DNA of 64,000 nucleotides from JAGPCK01 sp041675505 (GTDB lineage Bacteria; Bacteroidota; Bacteroidia; UKL13-3). The DNA lies in the NCBI GenBank assembly GCA_041675505.1, contig JBAYTR010000002.1, positions 62,001 to 126,000 of the forward strand, in the 5' to 3' direction. Within the stretch, counting starts at the first letter, position 1. Each line of letters opens with the position of its first letter. Below the pieces are notes generated by a model. The model saw only the letters and a list, made by a program, of their open reading frames with translations, made no database searches and was not told the DNA's origin. Positions 52,815 through 62,225 of the stretch are shown here, piece after piece. The position numbers and the translations under genes were made by a program.

Positions 52815-55800
52815 ATGAAAAACAACCACATACTTCTGTTTCTGATATTTATACTAACCAGCTTTTCTGCTGACGCTGTTGGCATATTGGGTGGCGACAT
52901 CGAATATAAACTTACCGGAAAAGACACCGTAAAAGTAACCATACGACTATACCGGAATTGCGCACGAACAGATACTTTCCCATCCGCTTACACCTGTTAC
53001 ATCAAAAAAGTATCGTGCAATACCAACGACACCGGTACACTCACATTAAACCGCGTTGCCACAAGCCCTGTGAAAATAACCTGCGAAACACAAGCATCAC
53101 GTTGTGAGAACAGCACTTTCCCTTATGGGGTTCAAGTACACCAATATGAAGGTACAGCAGCACTAAACAGTATTTTTGCTAACGGATTAGACAGCAACTG
53201 TTGCCGTTTATTGGTGTATTTTTCTCAATGCTGCCGCGACTCAGGCATTACCAACATGACACCTGCGGTAAGCCCGTTTTATATTGAAGCAGAATTTAAC
53301 CGTTGCCTGGCTCCCGGCAATACCTCGCCCAAAATCACACGCGACCCGTTTTTTTTACTCTGTGCCGGTCATCCCTTCTATTATAACCACGGCTTTAGAG
53401 ATTCAACAGACCATGATTCAGTAAGTAGTGCTATTGCAAATCCGATATCAACAGGATTTGCGCTATCTTATGTAGGGGGCTATAATCTTGACAGACCCTT
53501 ACAATTTTTAGGTTTCCCAAATAGCACATTACCAACACCTGCCGGCTTCCACTACAACAACGTTACAGGACAAGGAATGTTTACCAGCACTGCCATTCAA
53601 AAGCCTCTGCTTTGCTACCGCATTGATGAATGGAGAAAGATTAACGGTACTTATCAAAAAATTGGCAGCACTAACAGAGAGTTCATTCTACAAAACTATC
53701 AATGCCAGCCTGATAATCCACCAACAGCTAAAGTAGACGGTTTTAGTTTATTAACAGGAACACGCCTATTCAGAGTATGTGCGAACAGAAACATCTGTTT
53801 AAATATTAAAAGTGAAGACAGAGATTCTACATCTAACTTTGGGCCTGACACAACAACACTAAGTTGGAACAAAGGTATTCCATGGGGTACATTCAATAGC
53901 GCCAATACACCTCAAAGAACTGTAAGAGAAGATACTGCTACTTTTTGTTGGACACCTCAAAGCCATCACGCAAGCAGTCTACCCTACTATTTTGTTATTC
54001 AAGTAGAAAATCAAGACTGCCCCGTTCCAAGAAGAAACACCTATTCCGTAGGAGTTATTGTGGGAGGAGGCTTCTCTACCTATCAACAAAACATAACGCC
54101 TGCGGGTTTTATGCGTTACACATTAAAGGCAATTAAAACTAATCCTGCATTGCCCAGTGCCTCCACAATAAACTGGCAAGTATCTTCAACACCCGGTGTT
54201 TTCAAAAATCCTATTCAATACACCAGCGACTCCTTAGTACATAAATTCGATAGTGCAGGCAGCTATGTGGTAAGATTAACATGTACTTCACCTGATAATA
54301 GCTGCAATGAAATTCATGTTGATACAATTCATATCACCTGCAACCTGAAGGTAAGCCTTGATTCATCATTCGATGCCGGATACTGCAAAGGTACAACAGG
54401 CTCATATGCCAGAATAAAAGTAGAAAACAACAGTGGGCCAACAGTATATAAATGGCACGCCATGAACCTGCAAACACAACAAACTACCCTTATTGATTCA
54501 GGAAATGTATTTACCAACTTCACTAAAACACAAGCCGGGCATTGGCGCATAAAAGGCAGCGCCCGAGATAGTGTATGCGTTAGAGAAACCTACGTTTACT
54601 CGTATGTACTTGACCAACCCGTTGCTGGTTTTACGGCAATACCTCTAAGCGGGCATTCTCCATTAAACGTCACCTTTACCAATACAACAACAGGCGCATT
54701 TAATCAGGCATTGGGAACGTTCGAGAATACAAGTCCTCAAACAACCGGAACGTTAACTTCCATTGGTCAATACAGTTTTTGGCTTAAAGTTATTAACCGC
54801 GACTCAGCAGGCAATGTGTGCAGCGATTCCATTTATAAATCAAATTATATTCGGGTAAAACCACCGTGTACCGTTAAACCTCGCATCTCTCAACGGCAGT
54901 TGGTAGAATGTTCGCGGGCAGATAGTTTTTTGATAACTGCAAATGTAGATTCTGCGCAAGGGAATATTTTATATCTATGGAAAGTTATTGATACCAAAAC
55001 GCAACAGAGTAAGCAGGATAGTAGCAATTCATTCTTTCTGCCATTAAATACTGCCACTACTTATAAAATTGTCCTCAAAACTTCTGATTCCGTTTGTACT
55101 GTTGCAGATAGTGTAACAGCTGTTATTTTGCCCAATCCTTCGGCCAACTTTACAGCCGACAAAACTACGGGTGTTACACCACTTACCGTTAAGCTCACGT
55201 GTAGTTCAACCGGCATCAAACAATATATGTGGAACAACGGAGACACTACATTTTTATCTACCCGCAGCTTTTCCACTTTAGGTTTTCATAGTGTGTGGTT
55301 AAAAGTAACCGCTAAAGATACACTTGGCAAAACCTGCACTGATTCTGTTTACAAGCAAAACTACATTCGTGTAAAGCCACCTTGTACTATTAAGCCATAC
55401 ATTAATCAAAGGCACACCATAGTTTGTGCACAATCAGGCAATGCAATTTTTTCAGCTACCATTGACTCAGCACAAGGCTATCCCATATATTTATGGATAG
55501 CTACCAACATGGCAACGCAACAAACAGTCACCAGTACTGCTAACGGTTTATTTGTTCCAACACAAATACCGGGTACTTACAAAATAAAACTACAAGCAAG
55601 TGATACTGCCTGTTCAGTTATAGACAGTACCATTGCAATTATTCTACGTAAACCTGTTGCCAATTTCACTGCAACTCCTATTAGTGGAATTGCTCCAACC
55701 ATCATTCAGTTTAACAATACATCTGCCTTTGCAGAAAAGTTCAAGTGGAGTTTTGGTGATACTACAGCCAATCCTTCGCGAATTTTCAACTTTGCCGGAG

Positions 55801-56150
55801 TTTATGATATATGGCTCAACGTACAAACTAAAGATTCGCTCGGATTAAGGTGCCGTGATTCAGTTTTCAAAACTGCATTTATAACTATTTCGTCTGCAAC
55901 AGGATTTGAAGAAACCCTTGACAACAACGTAAGCATGGAACCTAACCCCAGTAAAGGAGAAATACACATTAAAAATGCCGTATCAGGTAGTAAGTATACG
56001 GTATACAACAGTATAGGAAAACAAATACTAACAGGTAAAACAGAAAACAACGTAAGTGAAAAAATTTATATTACTGCTTCTGGAGTATGTATCCTGATTT
56101 TACAAACACCTGACGGACACATTTACCAATTCAAGTTAATTGTTGAATAA
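52815..56150 (+). CDS. PKD-type modular surface protein with T9SS sorting domain (paralogue 1)
   Basis: A 1111-residue protein with a signal peptide (about residues 1-22). A Cys-rich N-terminal domain (GGDIEYKLTGKDTVKVT, then SNCCRLLVYFSQCCRDSG) is followed by three ~172-residue modules (about residues 509-1030). Each module has a Cys start, an Ig-like half (SAQG..YLW......QQ), a PKD half (FTA.P.SG..P....F.N) and a closing Y(I/L)RVKPPC. A type A T9SS tail (MEPNPSKGE, final FKLIVE) ends it. A family of such proteins is common on Bacteroidota cells; a role in adhesion or gliding is possible but not shown. The next gene is a clear tandem copy. Confidence 0.82.
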   Translation: MKNNHILLFLIFILTSFSADAVGILGGDIEYKLTGKDTVKVTIRLYRNCARTDTFPSAYTCYIKKVSCNTNDTGTLTLNRVATSPVKITCETQASRCENSTFPYGVQVHQYEGTAALNSIFANGLDSNCCRLLVYFSQCCRDSGITNMTPAVSPFYIEAEFNRCLAPGNTSPKITRDPFFLLCAGHPFYYNHGFRDSTDHDSVSSAIANPISTGFALSYVGGYNLDRPLQFLGFPNSTLPTPAGFHYNNVTGQGMFTSTAIQKPLLCYRIDEWRKINGTYQKIGSTNREFILQNYQCQPDNPPTAKVDGFSLLTGTRLFRVCANRNICLNIKSEDRDSTSNFGPDTTTLSWNKGIPWGTFNSANTPQRTVREDTATFCWTPQSHHASSLPYYFVIQVENQDCPVPRRNTYSVGVIVGGGFSTYQQNITPAGFMRYTLKAIKTNPALPSASTINWQVSSTPGVFKNPIQYTSDSLVHKFDSAGSYVVRLTCTSPDNSCNEIHVDTIHITCNLKVSLDSSFDAGYCKGTTGSYARIKVENNSGPTVYKWHAMNLQTQQTTLIDSGNVFTNFTKTQAGHWRIKGSARDSVCVRETYVYSYVLDQPVAGFTAIPLSGHSPLNVTFTNTTTGAFNQALGTFENTSPQTTGTLTSIGQYSFWLKVINRDSAGNVCSDSIYKSNYIRVKPPCTVKPRISQRQLVECSRADSFLITANVDSAQGNILYLWKVIDTKTQQSKQDSSNSFFLPLNTATTYKIVLKTSDSVCTVADSVTAVILPNPSANFTADKTTGVTPLTVKLTCSSTGIKQYMWNNGDTTFLSTRSFSTLGFHSVWLKVTAKDTLGKTCTDSVYKQNYIRVKPPCTIKPYINQRHTIVCAQSGNAIFSATIDSAQGYPIYLWIATNMATQQTVTSTANGLFVPTQIPGTYKIKLQASDTACSVIDSTIAIILRKPVANFTATPISGIAPTIIQFNNTSAFAEKFKWSFGDTTANPSRIFNFAGVYDIWLNVQTKDSLGLRCRDSVFKTAFITISSATGFEETLDNNVSMEPNPSKGEIHIKNAVSGSKYTVYNSIGKQILTGKTENNVSEKIYITASGVCILILQTPDGHIYQFKLIVE
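54339..55900 (+). repeat. Three ~520-bp coding modules in paralogue 1
   Basis: Modules begin at about 54339, 54867 and 55383, each coding ~172-176 residues that start with Cys-(T/N)-(V/I/L)-K. The second and third are most alike (Q-R and SAQG.P.YLW patterns). Paralogue 2 has only two such modules. Confidence 0.75.
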
Positions 56151-56151
56151 A

Positions 56152-58983
56152 ATGAAAAAGATTCTTTGCTTAATTTTATTGTTGTTACCCGCACTTTTAG
56201 TAAAAGTGTATGCCCGTAACAATTTCTTGGGTGGCGACATCGAATACAAACTAACGGGAAAAGATACCGTTAAAGTAACCTTGAAACTATACCGCAATTG
56301 TGTACGAACAGATACTTTCCCTGCAACTTACACCTGTTACATCAAAAAAATGTCATGCAACCTTGCAGGTACATCCGCATTTACGGTAACCCGCGTAGCG
56401 ACCCGCAACCTTGACGTTACTTGTACCTCATTGGGTTCCCGTTGCGATAACAGCACCTCCCCTTTTGGAGTGCAATTGCACCAATACGAAGCAACTATAG
56501 CATTGAACACAATTTTTAGTGGCGGTTTAGATAGTAACTGCTGCCGACTTAAAGTATATTTCAATGAATGCTGCCGTGACTCGGGCATCACCAACATGGA
56601 CCCTGTAGTGAGTCCATTTTATATTGAAACGGAGTTTAACCGATGCCTTGCACCAAGTAATACTTCGCCTAAAGCAACACAAGAACCCTTCTTTTTATTA
56701 TGCAACGGGATGCCATTCTCATACAACCACGGATTTAAAGACAGTATTGACTATGACTCTATAAGTAGTGAATTATTTAATCCACAAACAAATGAAACCA
56801 CATTATTAAACTACCAAGGCTCATATAATTTGCAAAGGCCAATGCAGTTTTTAGGATTTCCAAATAATACGCTCCCATTTCCGGCAGGGCATTTTTATGA
56901 AAACATTAGCGGTCAAGGAGGGTTTGTTTCAACAGCCATCCAGAGTCCAGTAATGGGCTACCGTATTAATGAGTGGAGAAAAATAAACGGAACTTATCAA
57001 CTTATTGGAAGAACATACAGGGAGCTAATCTTTACTACTATTCAATGCCCACCCAATAATCCTCCAATTATCAAAGTTGACAACAGTAGTACAGGACCTT
57101 TCAGTTTTTCAGTGTGTGCAGGTTCTGCGTTATGTCTTGATTTTGTTGGCTTAGATCGCGACTCAGTTCTACCAATGGGGCCAGATACAACTGTTCTGCG
57201 ATGGGACATGAGTATCCCTTCAGCTACCTTTACCACCTTAAACACTCCTGCAAAAATCAAGCGGGAGGATGAAGGAAGATTTTGCTGGACTCCTCAAGCT
57301 ACTCATGTAAGTTCTTTACCATACCGCTTTGTTGTCTCCGCTTCAGAAGACCATTGTCCAATACCCACTATTACCAAACGTGTTATTTCTATATACGTGA
57401 GAGGCAATGTCTCTCACTATGTAACAAAAATCACAAAAACATCAACCAACACTTTTGGTTTAACAGCAGTAAAATTAAACCCTCAGTTACCCAATGCCAC
57501 AAGTTTTACCTGGAAAGTATCAAGCAGTCCGGGAGCATATAAAAACCCCATTACTTACATTGGAGCAAATGCCACACACAAATTTGACAGTGCGGGTAAA
57601 TATGTGGTAAGGTTGTCTTACCAAAGTGCTGATAATATTCCCTGCACGTATTATTACTTTGACACCATTAATGCTGATTGCCGCATAAGCACGCGCATTT
57701 TACCAACTACAATTAAAAACGGATGTAAGGGTGACTCCATATATTTTGTGCAACAGGATTCTGCTGCGAGTGGTTCAGTAGCCTATTCGTGGTTGGCAAC
57801 AAATGTACAAACCCAACAAACCACCTATTTTGATACGGTAAATGCAGGTGCTGCATTTGCTACTAATGCAAATGGCAATTGGAAAATAACCGCCATTGCC
57901 CAAGATACCGTATGTGCTGCTGAGGCCTCATTACAGTTGCCGGTATTAAACAAGCCCACAGCAGCTTTTTCCGCTACACCTCTTTCTGGATTTTCTCCAT
58001 TATTTACACAGTTCACCAATCAAAGTACAGGTCCATTCAATAAAACGTTATGGGGTTTTGGCGACACAACAAATAATCCTGTTTGGGGCTATGTACCCAT
58101 CACTTACCACAGCGTGTGGCTAAAAGTAATCAATACAGATACAGCCGGAAACTCCTGCTCTGACTCTCTTTATAAAGCTAATTACTTGCGGGTAAAACCA
58201 CGTTGTTATTTAAAGGCTACCATAAATCAACGAAATATAAAACAATGCGCCCGTCCAGGCAATCTACTTTTCTCTGCCACTATTGATTCGGCACAGGGAT
58301 TCCCTAATTATCTGTGGACTGTAGTTTATGAATCCACCCAACAAACCGCTACAAGCACAATCAACGGATTGTTTCTTTCTTCTAATGTGGCCGGCAGTTA
58401 TAAAATAAAGCTACAAGCTACTGATACGGTTTGTTCTGTTCTCGATAGTACCACTGTATTAATTTTACCTAAACCATCAATAGGTTTTACTGCTGATAAA
58501 ATTTCAGGCAATGCACCCCTTACGGTCAATTTCAGCAACCAAACAACCGGGGCATTAAATTACCTCTGGAGTTTTGGTACTACTACTCAAAACACATTTC
58601 ATACATACACAACTGCGGGCACATATAGTGTATGGTTAAAAGCAAGTGCAAAAGACACGCTCAACTTCACGTGTACTGATTCTTTATACAAAGCCAACTA
58701 CATAAATGTTTCGCCTTCCGGTATTGAAAATATTTCTGCGCTCAATGTCAGCATCTATCCCAATCCGGCAAGTAATGAAATTAGTGTAGAATGTCAGCAG
58801 CCGCTCACATCAATTGACCTGATTGATATCACAGGCCGAGAAATTGTAAGCCTTCAAACAGATGCTGACAAACAAAAACACCTCATCCATTGCTCCGACT
58901 TACCCAGTGGTTTTTATTTCATTGTATTACGCTCTTCAACCGGGGAATTTTATCGCAGCAAAATCCTTATTCAGAAATATTAA
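56152..58983 (+). CDS. PKD-type modular surface protein with T9SS sorting domain (paralogue 2)
   Basis: A protein of about 943 residues, a tandem duplicate of the preceding gene. It begins MKKILCLILLLLPALLVKVYA (signal peptide), then the same Cys-rich domain (GGDIEYKLTGKDTVKVTLKL, SNCCRLKVYFNECCRDSG) and two ~173-residue Ig/PKD modules where the neighbour has three. The T9SS tail has IYPNPASNE and a final KILIQKY. The start is the ATG at 56152; TTG codons upstream fall in the previous gene's last residues. It starts one base after the stop of paralogue 1, so both are on one transcript, ended by the long hairpin downstream. Confidence 0.82.
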   Translation: MKKILCLILLLLPALLVKVYARNNFLGGDIEYKLTGKDTVKVTLKLYRNCVRTDTFPATYTCYIKKMSCNLAGTSAFTVTRVATRNLDVTCTSLGSRCDNSTSPFGVQLHQYEATIALNTIFSGGLDSNCCRLKVYFNECCRDSGITNMDPVVSPFYIETEFNRCLAPSNTSPKATQEPFFLLCNGMPFSYNHGFKDSIDYDSISSELFNPQTNETTLLNYQGSYNLQRPMQFLGFPNNTLPFPAGHFYENISGQGGFVSTAIQSPVMGYRINEWRKINGTYQLIGRTYRELIFTTIQCPPNNPPIIKVDNSSTGPFSFSVCAGSALCLDFVGLDRDSVLPMGPDTTVLRWDMSIPSATFTTLNTPAKIKREDEGRFCWTPQATHVSSLPYRFVVSASEDHCPIPTITKRVISIYVRGNVSHYVTKITKTSTNTFGLTAVKLNPQLPNATSFTWKVSSSPGAYKNPITYIGANATHKFDSAGKYVVRLSYQSADNIPCTYYYFDTINADCRISTRILPTTIKNGCKGDSIYFVQQDSAASGSVAYSWLATNVQTQQTTYFDTVNAGAAFATNANGNWKITAIAQDTVCAAEASLQLPVLNKPTAAFSATPLSGFSPLFTQFTNQSTGPFNKTLWGFGDTTNNPVWGYVPITYHSVWLKVINTDTAGNSCSDSLYKANYLRVKPRCYLKATINQRNIKQCARPGNLLFSATIDSAQGFPNYLWTVVYESTQQTATSTINGLFLSSNVAGSYKIKLQATDTVCSVLDSTTVLILPKPSIGFTADKISGNAPLTVNFSNQTTGALNYLWSFGTTTQNTFHTYTTAGTYSVWLKASAKDTLNFTCTDSLYKANYINVSPSGIENISALNVSIYPNPASNEISVECQQPLTSIDLIDITGREIVSLQTDADKQKHLIHCSDLPSGFYFIVLRSSTGEFYRSKILIQKY
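57679..58719 (+). repeat. Two ~520-bp coding modules in paralogue 2
   Basis: Modules begin at about 57679 and 58204. The first matches the first module of paralogue 1. The second looks like a mix of its second and third: KATINQR and ATIDSAQGFP as in module three, FTADKISGNAPLTV as in module two. A deletion by recombination between modules is the simplest reading. Confidence 0.7.
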
Positions 58984-59027
58984 TAAACAAAAACGCTCCG
59001 TAAAAATTTACGGAGCGTTTTTGTTTA
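58984..59027. terminator. Long bidirectional terminator between paralogue 2 and dnaA
   Basis: A perfect 21-base inverted repeat (58984-59004 with 59007-59027) around a two-base centre. The GC core CGCTCCG/CGGAGCG is flanked by A and T runs on both sides. It lies right after the stop of paralogue 2 and 16 bases beyond the dnaA stop, and should terminate both converging transcripts. Confidence 0.92.
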
Positions 59028-59042
59028 TAGAGCTTATGCTGT

Positions 59043-60479
59043 TTAAAGCATATTAATCTTAATGCGTTTGGTTAACTCTTCCACATCTGATTTAAACTTC
59101 TTATCAGTTTCCATCAAATCGTTTACCGTTTGGCAAGCGTGAATTACAGTGGAGTGATCACGACCGCCAAAATGCATACCGATGGTTTTGAGGGAAGCCT
59201 TGGTTAAGTCTTTGGCAAAGTACATGGAAATCTGACGAGCCTGAACTATTTCACGTTTACGTGTTTTTGATTTTACCAAGTCAACACCAATGGTGAAATA
59301 CTCACACACCATTTTCTGAATGTACTCAATGGAAATCTCGCGCGAGGTATTCTTCACAAAGTTTTTCAGCATCTGCTTGGCCAGTTCGAGGTCAACCTCT
59401 TTGCGGTTAAGTGACGACTGAGCAAGCAGGGAGATGAGAGCACCTTCCAGTTCGCGAACGTTGGTGTTGATATTGTGTGCAACGTACTCCACCACATCTT
59501 TGTGCAGGGTAATACCGTCAGCATACATTTTTTGCTCAAGTATGGCTAAACGTGTTTCGAAATCGGGCACCTGCAAATCTGCAGTTAAACCCCACTTGAA
59601 ACGAGAGAGTAAACGCTCATCCATACCCTTCAAGTCTTTTGGTGCACGGTCAGAAGTCAGAATCAATTGTTTGCCCGACTGGTGTAAGTGGTTAAAAATA
59701 TTGAAGAATATTTCCTGTGTTTTTTCTTTTCCCGCAAGTTGGTGTACGTCATCTACTATAAGTACATCCACATATTGATAGAAGTTAGTGAAATCCTGAT
59801 TGGTGTTATTCTTAATGGACTCCACAAACTGGTTGATGAACTTCTCAGCAGCCACATAAAGAACAATCTTGTTCTTGTTGTTCATCTTAATCTGATTGCC
59901 TATGGCATGGATAAGATGTGTTTTACCTAAACCTACACCACCAAAAATCATTAACGGATTAAAAGCAGTTCCTCCGGGTTTATTGGCAACAGCGTAACCT
60001 GCTGAACGAGCCAAACGGTTGCACTCTCCTTCTATAAAAGTATCGAAAGAATAATTCTGGTTAAGATTCGACTCAATGTTGATTTTCTTGAGGCCGGGAA
60101 TAATAAACGGATTTCGGATGCTGGTACCGATATTCAACGGAACACCAACATTCGGGTTATCAGCTCTGGCGGCAGAGTTGGTTGGTACATTAATAGTGTA
60201 CGGCTTGGAATTAGACGAGCTGTTTTCAACTATTATGCTGTACTCCAATCTTGAGCCCGGGCCCAAAACATGCTTAAGCGTTTTCTTGAGAAGTGTGACG
60301 TAGTGTTCTTCGAGCCATTCATAAAAAAATTGGCTGGGCACTTGAATGGTTAAAATTTTATTGTCTAACTTAACTGGCCTTATGGGCTCGAACCAGGTCT
60401 TGAAACTTTGGTGCGGAACATTATCTTTTATAATGCCCAAACAATCGTTCCATACTGATTCACAAGTTTTTTCTGTCAT
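59043..60479 (-). CDS. dnaA: Chromosomal replication initiator DnaA
   Basis: A 478-residue initiator with the four usual domains. Domain I begins CESVWNDCLGIIKDNV and HQSFKTWFEPI. Domain II is a Ser/Asn-rich linker (about 85-140). Domain III is the AAA+ ATPase, with Walker A GGVGLGKTHLIHAIGNQ, Walker B VLIVDDVHQL and sensor RLLSRFKWGL. Domain IV is the DNA-binding helix-turn-helix with GGRDHSTVIHACQTV. It melts the replication origin and also acts as a transcription factor. I see no DnaA box cluster in the 63 bases upstream or elsewhere nearby, so the origin is probably not here. The metallophosphatase gene lies just upstream on the same strand. Confidence 0.96.
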   Translation of the reverse strand: MTEKTCESVWNDCLGIIKDNVPHQSFKTWFEPIRPVKLDNKILTIQVPSQFFYEWLEEHYVTLLKKTLKHVLGPGSRLEYSIIVENSSSNSKPYTINVPTNSAARADNPNVGVPLNIGTSIRNPFIIPGLKKINIESNLNQNYSFDTFIEGECNRLARSAGYAVANKPGGTAFNPLMIFGGVGLGKTHLIHAIGNQIKMNNKNKIVLYVAAEKFINQFVESIKNNTNQDFTNFYQYVDVLIVDDVHQLAGKEKTQEIFFNIFNHLHQSGKQLILTSDRAPKDLKGMDERLLSRFKWGLTADLQVPDFETRLAILEQKMYADGITLHKDVVEYVAHNINTNVRELEGALISLLAQSSLNRKEVDLELAKQMLKNFVKNTSREISIEYIQKMVCEYFTIGVDLVKSKTRKREIVQARQISMYFAKDLTKASLKTIGMHFGGRDHSTVIHACQTVNDLMETDKKFKSDVEELTKRIKINML

Positions 60480-60542
60480 AGTGTCTAATTCCGTTTTCAG
60501 TTCTGAAAATTGTATATAATTTTCTGAATAAAAAAATTTTTC

Positions 60543-61490
60543 TCAGATTGATTTTTCGACTTTTTTCACAGTATGGGAGGTGGCGAAAATTTTCGTTCTC
60601 TTTTTGTGAAAATGCCAATCGAGCCTGCCTAATTTAAGTCCGGCCCAACCAACTTGGTTAATAATAACTCTTTTATTTTTCTTATTCAGAATTTCTTTTG
60701 GTTTTTCTAAAAAAGTGTGTGTGTGTCCGCCAATGATGAGATCAATATTTTCACTTTCGGCAGCCAACACTTCATCACTTAGTTTTTTCTCGGTGTACTG
60801 ATACCCCAAATGCGAAAGACAAATAATCAAATCACATTTGTGCTCATGCTTAAGTTCTGCGGCATAAGTGTTAGCTGCAACAAGTGCATCACTGTATAGT
60901 GTATCACCAAATAAATTTTTCGGTATTAACTCATGCGGGTTAATGCCAACTCCAACCACACCAATCTTTATCTTATCAAAGGTAAAAACTTTGTAAGGCC
61001 GGGTAAGGTATTGTAAAGGGGTATTCTTAAAATCATAGTTAGCTATTACAAAAGGAAATGCCGCTGCCTTAACCATGTGCTGTAAACCGGTAAGCCCGTT
61101 ATCAAAATCATGGTTGCCCATAGTAGCCACATCATATTGCATTTCATTCATCAGCCTGATTTCAGGTTCTCCACCGAAAAAATTGTAGTAGGGCGTTCCC
61201 TGAACAATATCACCCGCATCCAGCAGCAATACGTTTTTTTCTTCACTGCGAATTTTCTTTATTAATGCTGCACGTGCCGCTGCTCCACCCTGCCCTTGAT
61301 TTCGTGACCCATCCATGGGAAAAGGATCAATACGACTGTGCCAATCATTGGTATGTAAAATGGTGATTTTTTCAGCTTCTTCATCAGCAGCAAAAAGGTC
61401 AACAGGGAACTGGCTCAGTGCAAACGCACCGGCTGTCATTCCGCTTAACCGCAGGAATTCCGCCCTATTTAACTTCTTTAATCCGTCCAT
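60543..61490 (-). CDS. 5'-nucleotidase-type metallophosphatase, catalytic half
   Basis: A 315-residue protein equal to the N-terminal half of UshA-like 5'-nucleotidases. Metal motifs are all there: HTNDWHSRIDP, LDAGDIVQGT, GNHDFDNG, CLSHLG and IGGHTHTFLEKP. The N-terminus (LNRAEFLRLSGMTAGAFA) has a Tat-like shape with only one Arg, so the export route is unclear. The C-terminal substrate-binding domain is missing from this protein but is encoded by the gene just upstream, whose end overlaps this start by 26 bases. The two should work as a two-chain enzyme hydrolysing nucleotides or similar phosphoesters in the periplasm. Confidence 0.88.
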   Translation of the reverse strand: MDGLKKLNRAEFLRLSGMTAGAFALSQFPVDLFAADEEAEKITILHTNDWHSRIDPFPMDGSRNQGQGGAAARAALIKKIRSEEKNVLLLDAGDIVQGTPYYNFFGGEPEIRLMNEMQYDVATMGNHDFDNGLTGLQHMVKAAAFPFVIANYDFKNTPLQYLTRPYKVFTFDKIKIGVVGVGINPHELIPKNLFGDTLYSDALVAANTYAAELKHEHKCDLIICLSHLGYQYTEKKLSDEVLAAESENIDLIIGGHTHTFLEKPKEILNKKNKRVIINQVGWAGLKLGRLDWHFHKKRTKIFATSHTVKKVEKSI

Positions 61491-62223
61491 CTTTTACTGC
61501 TGATAGTTTTAGTCCTTTGGCTTGCATCAACTCCAACTCTCCGATAATCACGTCACGTACCTTTACGTTTAACGGATGTATACTAATCGCCTGTTCTTTT
61601 AAAAATCCGTATCCGTCTCCCCCGTTTAACATATAGTCAGATACCAGTATATAATACTGTGTGGTATCGTTCAGGGGCATTTTGTTAATGTTAATGTCAC
61701 TTGCAGCGTTTGCTTTTATGCTCATTGAAATTCCGGCTACGGGCTCACCACCCTTTGCTGCAATTTTATCACACAACTCTTTTACAGTTGAAGCTTTAAT
61801 TTTTGCAATCACCACCTCGTTGTCAAAAGGCATCAACTCATAAACTTTACCCCGTGTAATGTTTCCTGCAGCAATGGAAGGTAACCTTATTCCTCCGTAA
61901 TTCATTACACAAAACATAGGTGCAAACTCTTTGTGCTGGTTACCTACCAATTCCAACTGAACATCGCAAAACATATTGTTCAATGTGCCTTCCGGCTTAG
62001 CTTTAGTCAGTACCGAAAGATTCTCTACAAGCACCTGCGACATGATGGTATCAAGCGCCATTTTGTAGGGATAAATAATGGCCGATACAGCACTGTCATC
62101 TTTGGCAACTGTTTCTTTATTGATGTTGGTTGCATTAGCGGAAATAAACTCCGGCTGGTAATATGATCGACAGGAAACAAAAATCCATGCGCATAACGCT
62201 ATATGTAAAATCCGCAGCCTCAT
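61465..62223 (-). CDS. 5'-nucleotidase C-terminal domain lipoprotein
   Basis: A 252-residue protein with a lipoprotein signal (lipobox FVSC near residue 18). It consists of the 5'-nucleotidase C-terminal domain that binds the nucleoside: NNMFCDVQLELVG, FCVMNYGGIRLPSIAAGNITRGKVYELMPFDNE by position (about residues 104-136), and DYMLNGGDGYGFLKE with the typical stacking aromatics. It overlaps the catalytic-half gene by 26 bases, so the two are translated together. The C-terminal half being encoded upstream of the N-terminal half is the reverse of the fused form. The mutase gene ends two bases before this gene starts. Confidence 0.87.
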   Translation of the reverse strand: MRLRILHIALCAWIFVSCRSYYQPEFISANATNINKETVAKDDSAVSAIIYPYKMALDTIMSQVLVENLSVLTKAKPEGTLNNMFCDVQLELVGNQHKEFAPMFCVMNYGGIRLPSIAAGNITRGKVYELMPFDNEVVIAKIKASTVKELCDKIAAKGGEPVAGISMSIKANAASDININKMPLNDTTQYYILVSDYMLNGGDGYGFLKEQAISIHPLNVKVRDVIIGELELMQAKGLKLSAVKDGRIKEVK

Positions 62224-62225
62224 GG

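Noticed and set aside
60480..60542. Possible replication origin next to dnaA
   Set aside because: The spacer is AT-rich but short, and I see no repeated TTATNCACA-type DnaA boxes. In many Bacteroidota dnaA is not at the origin.
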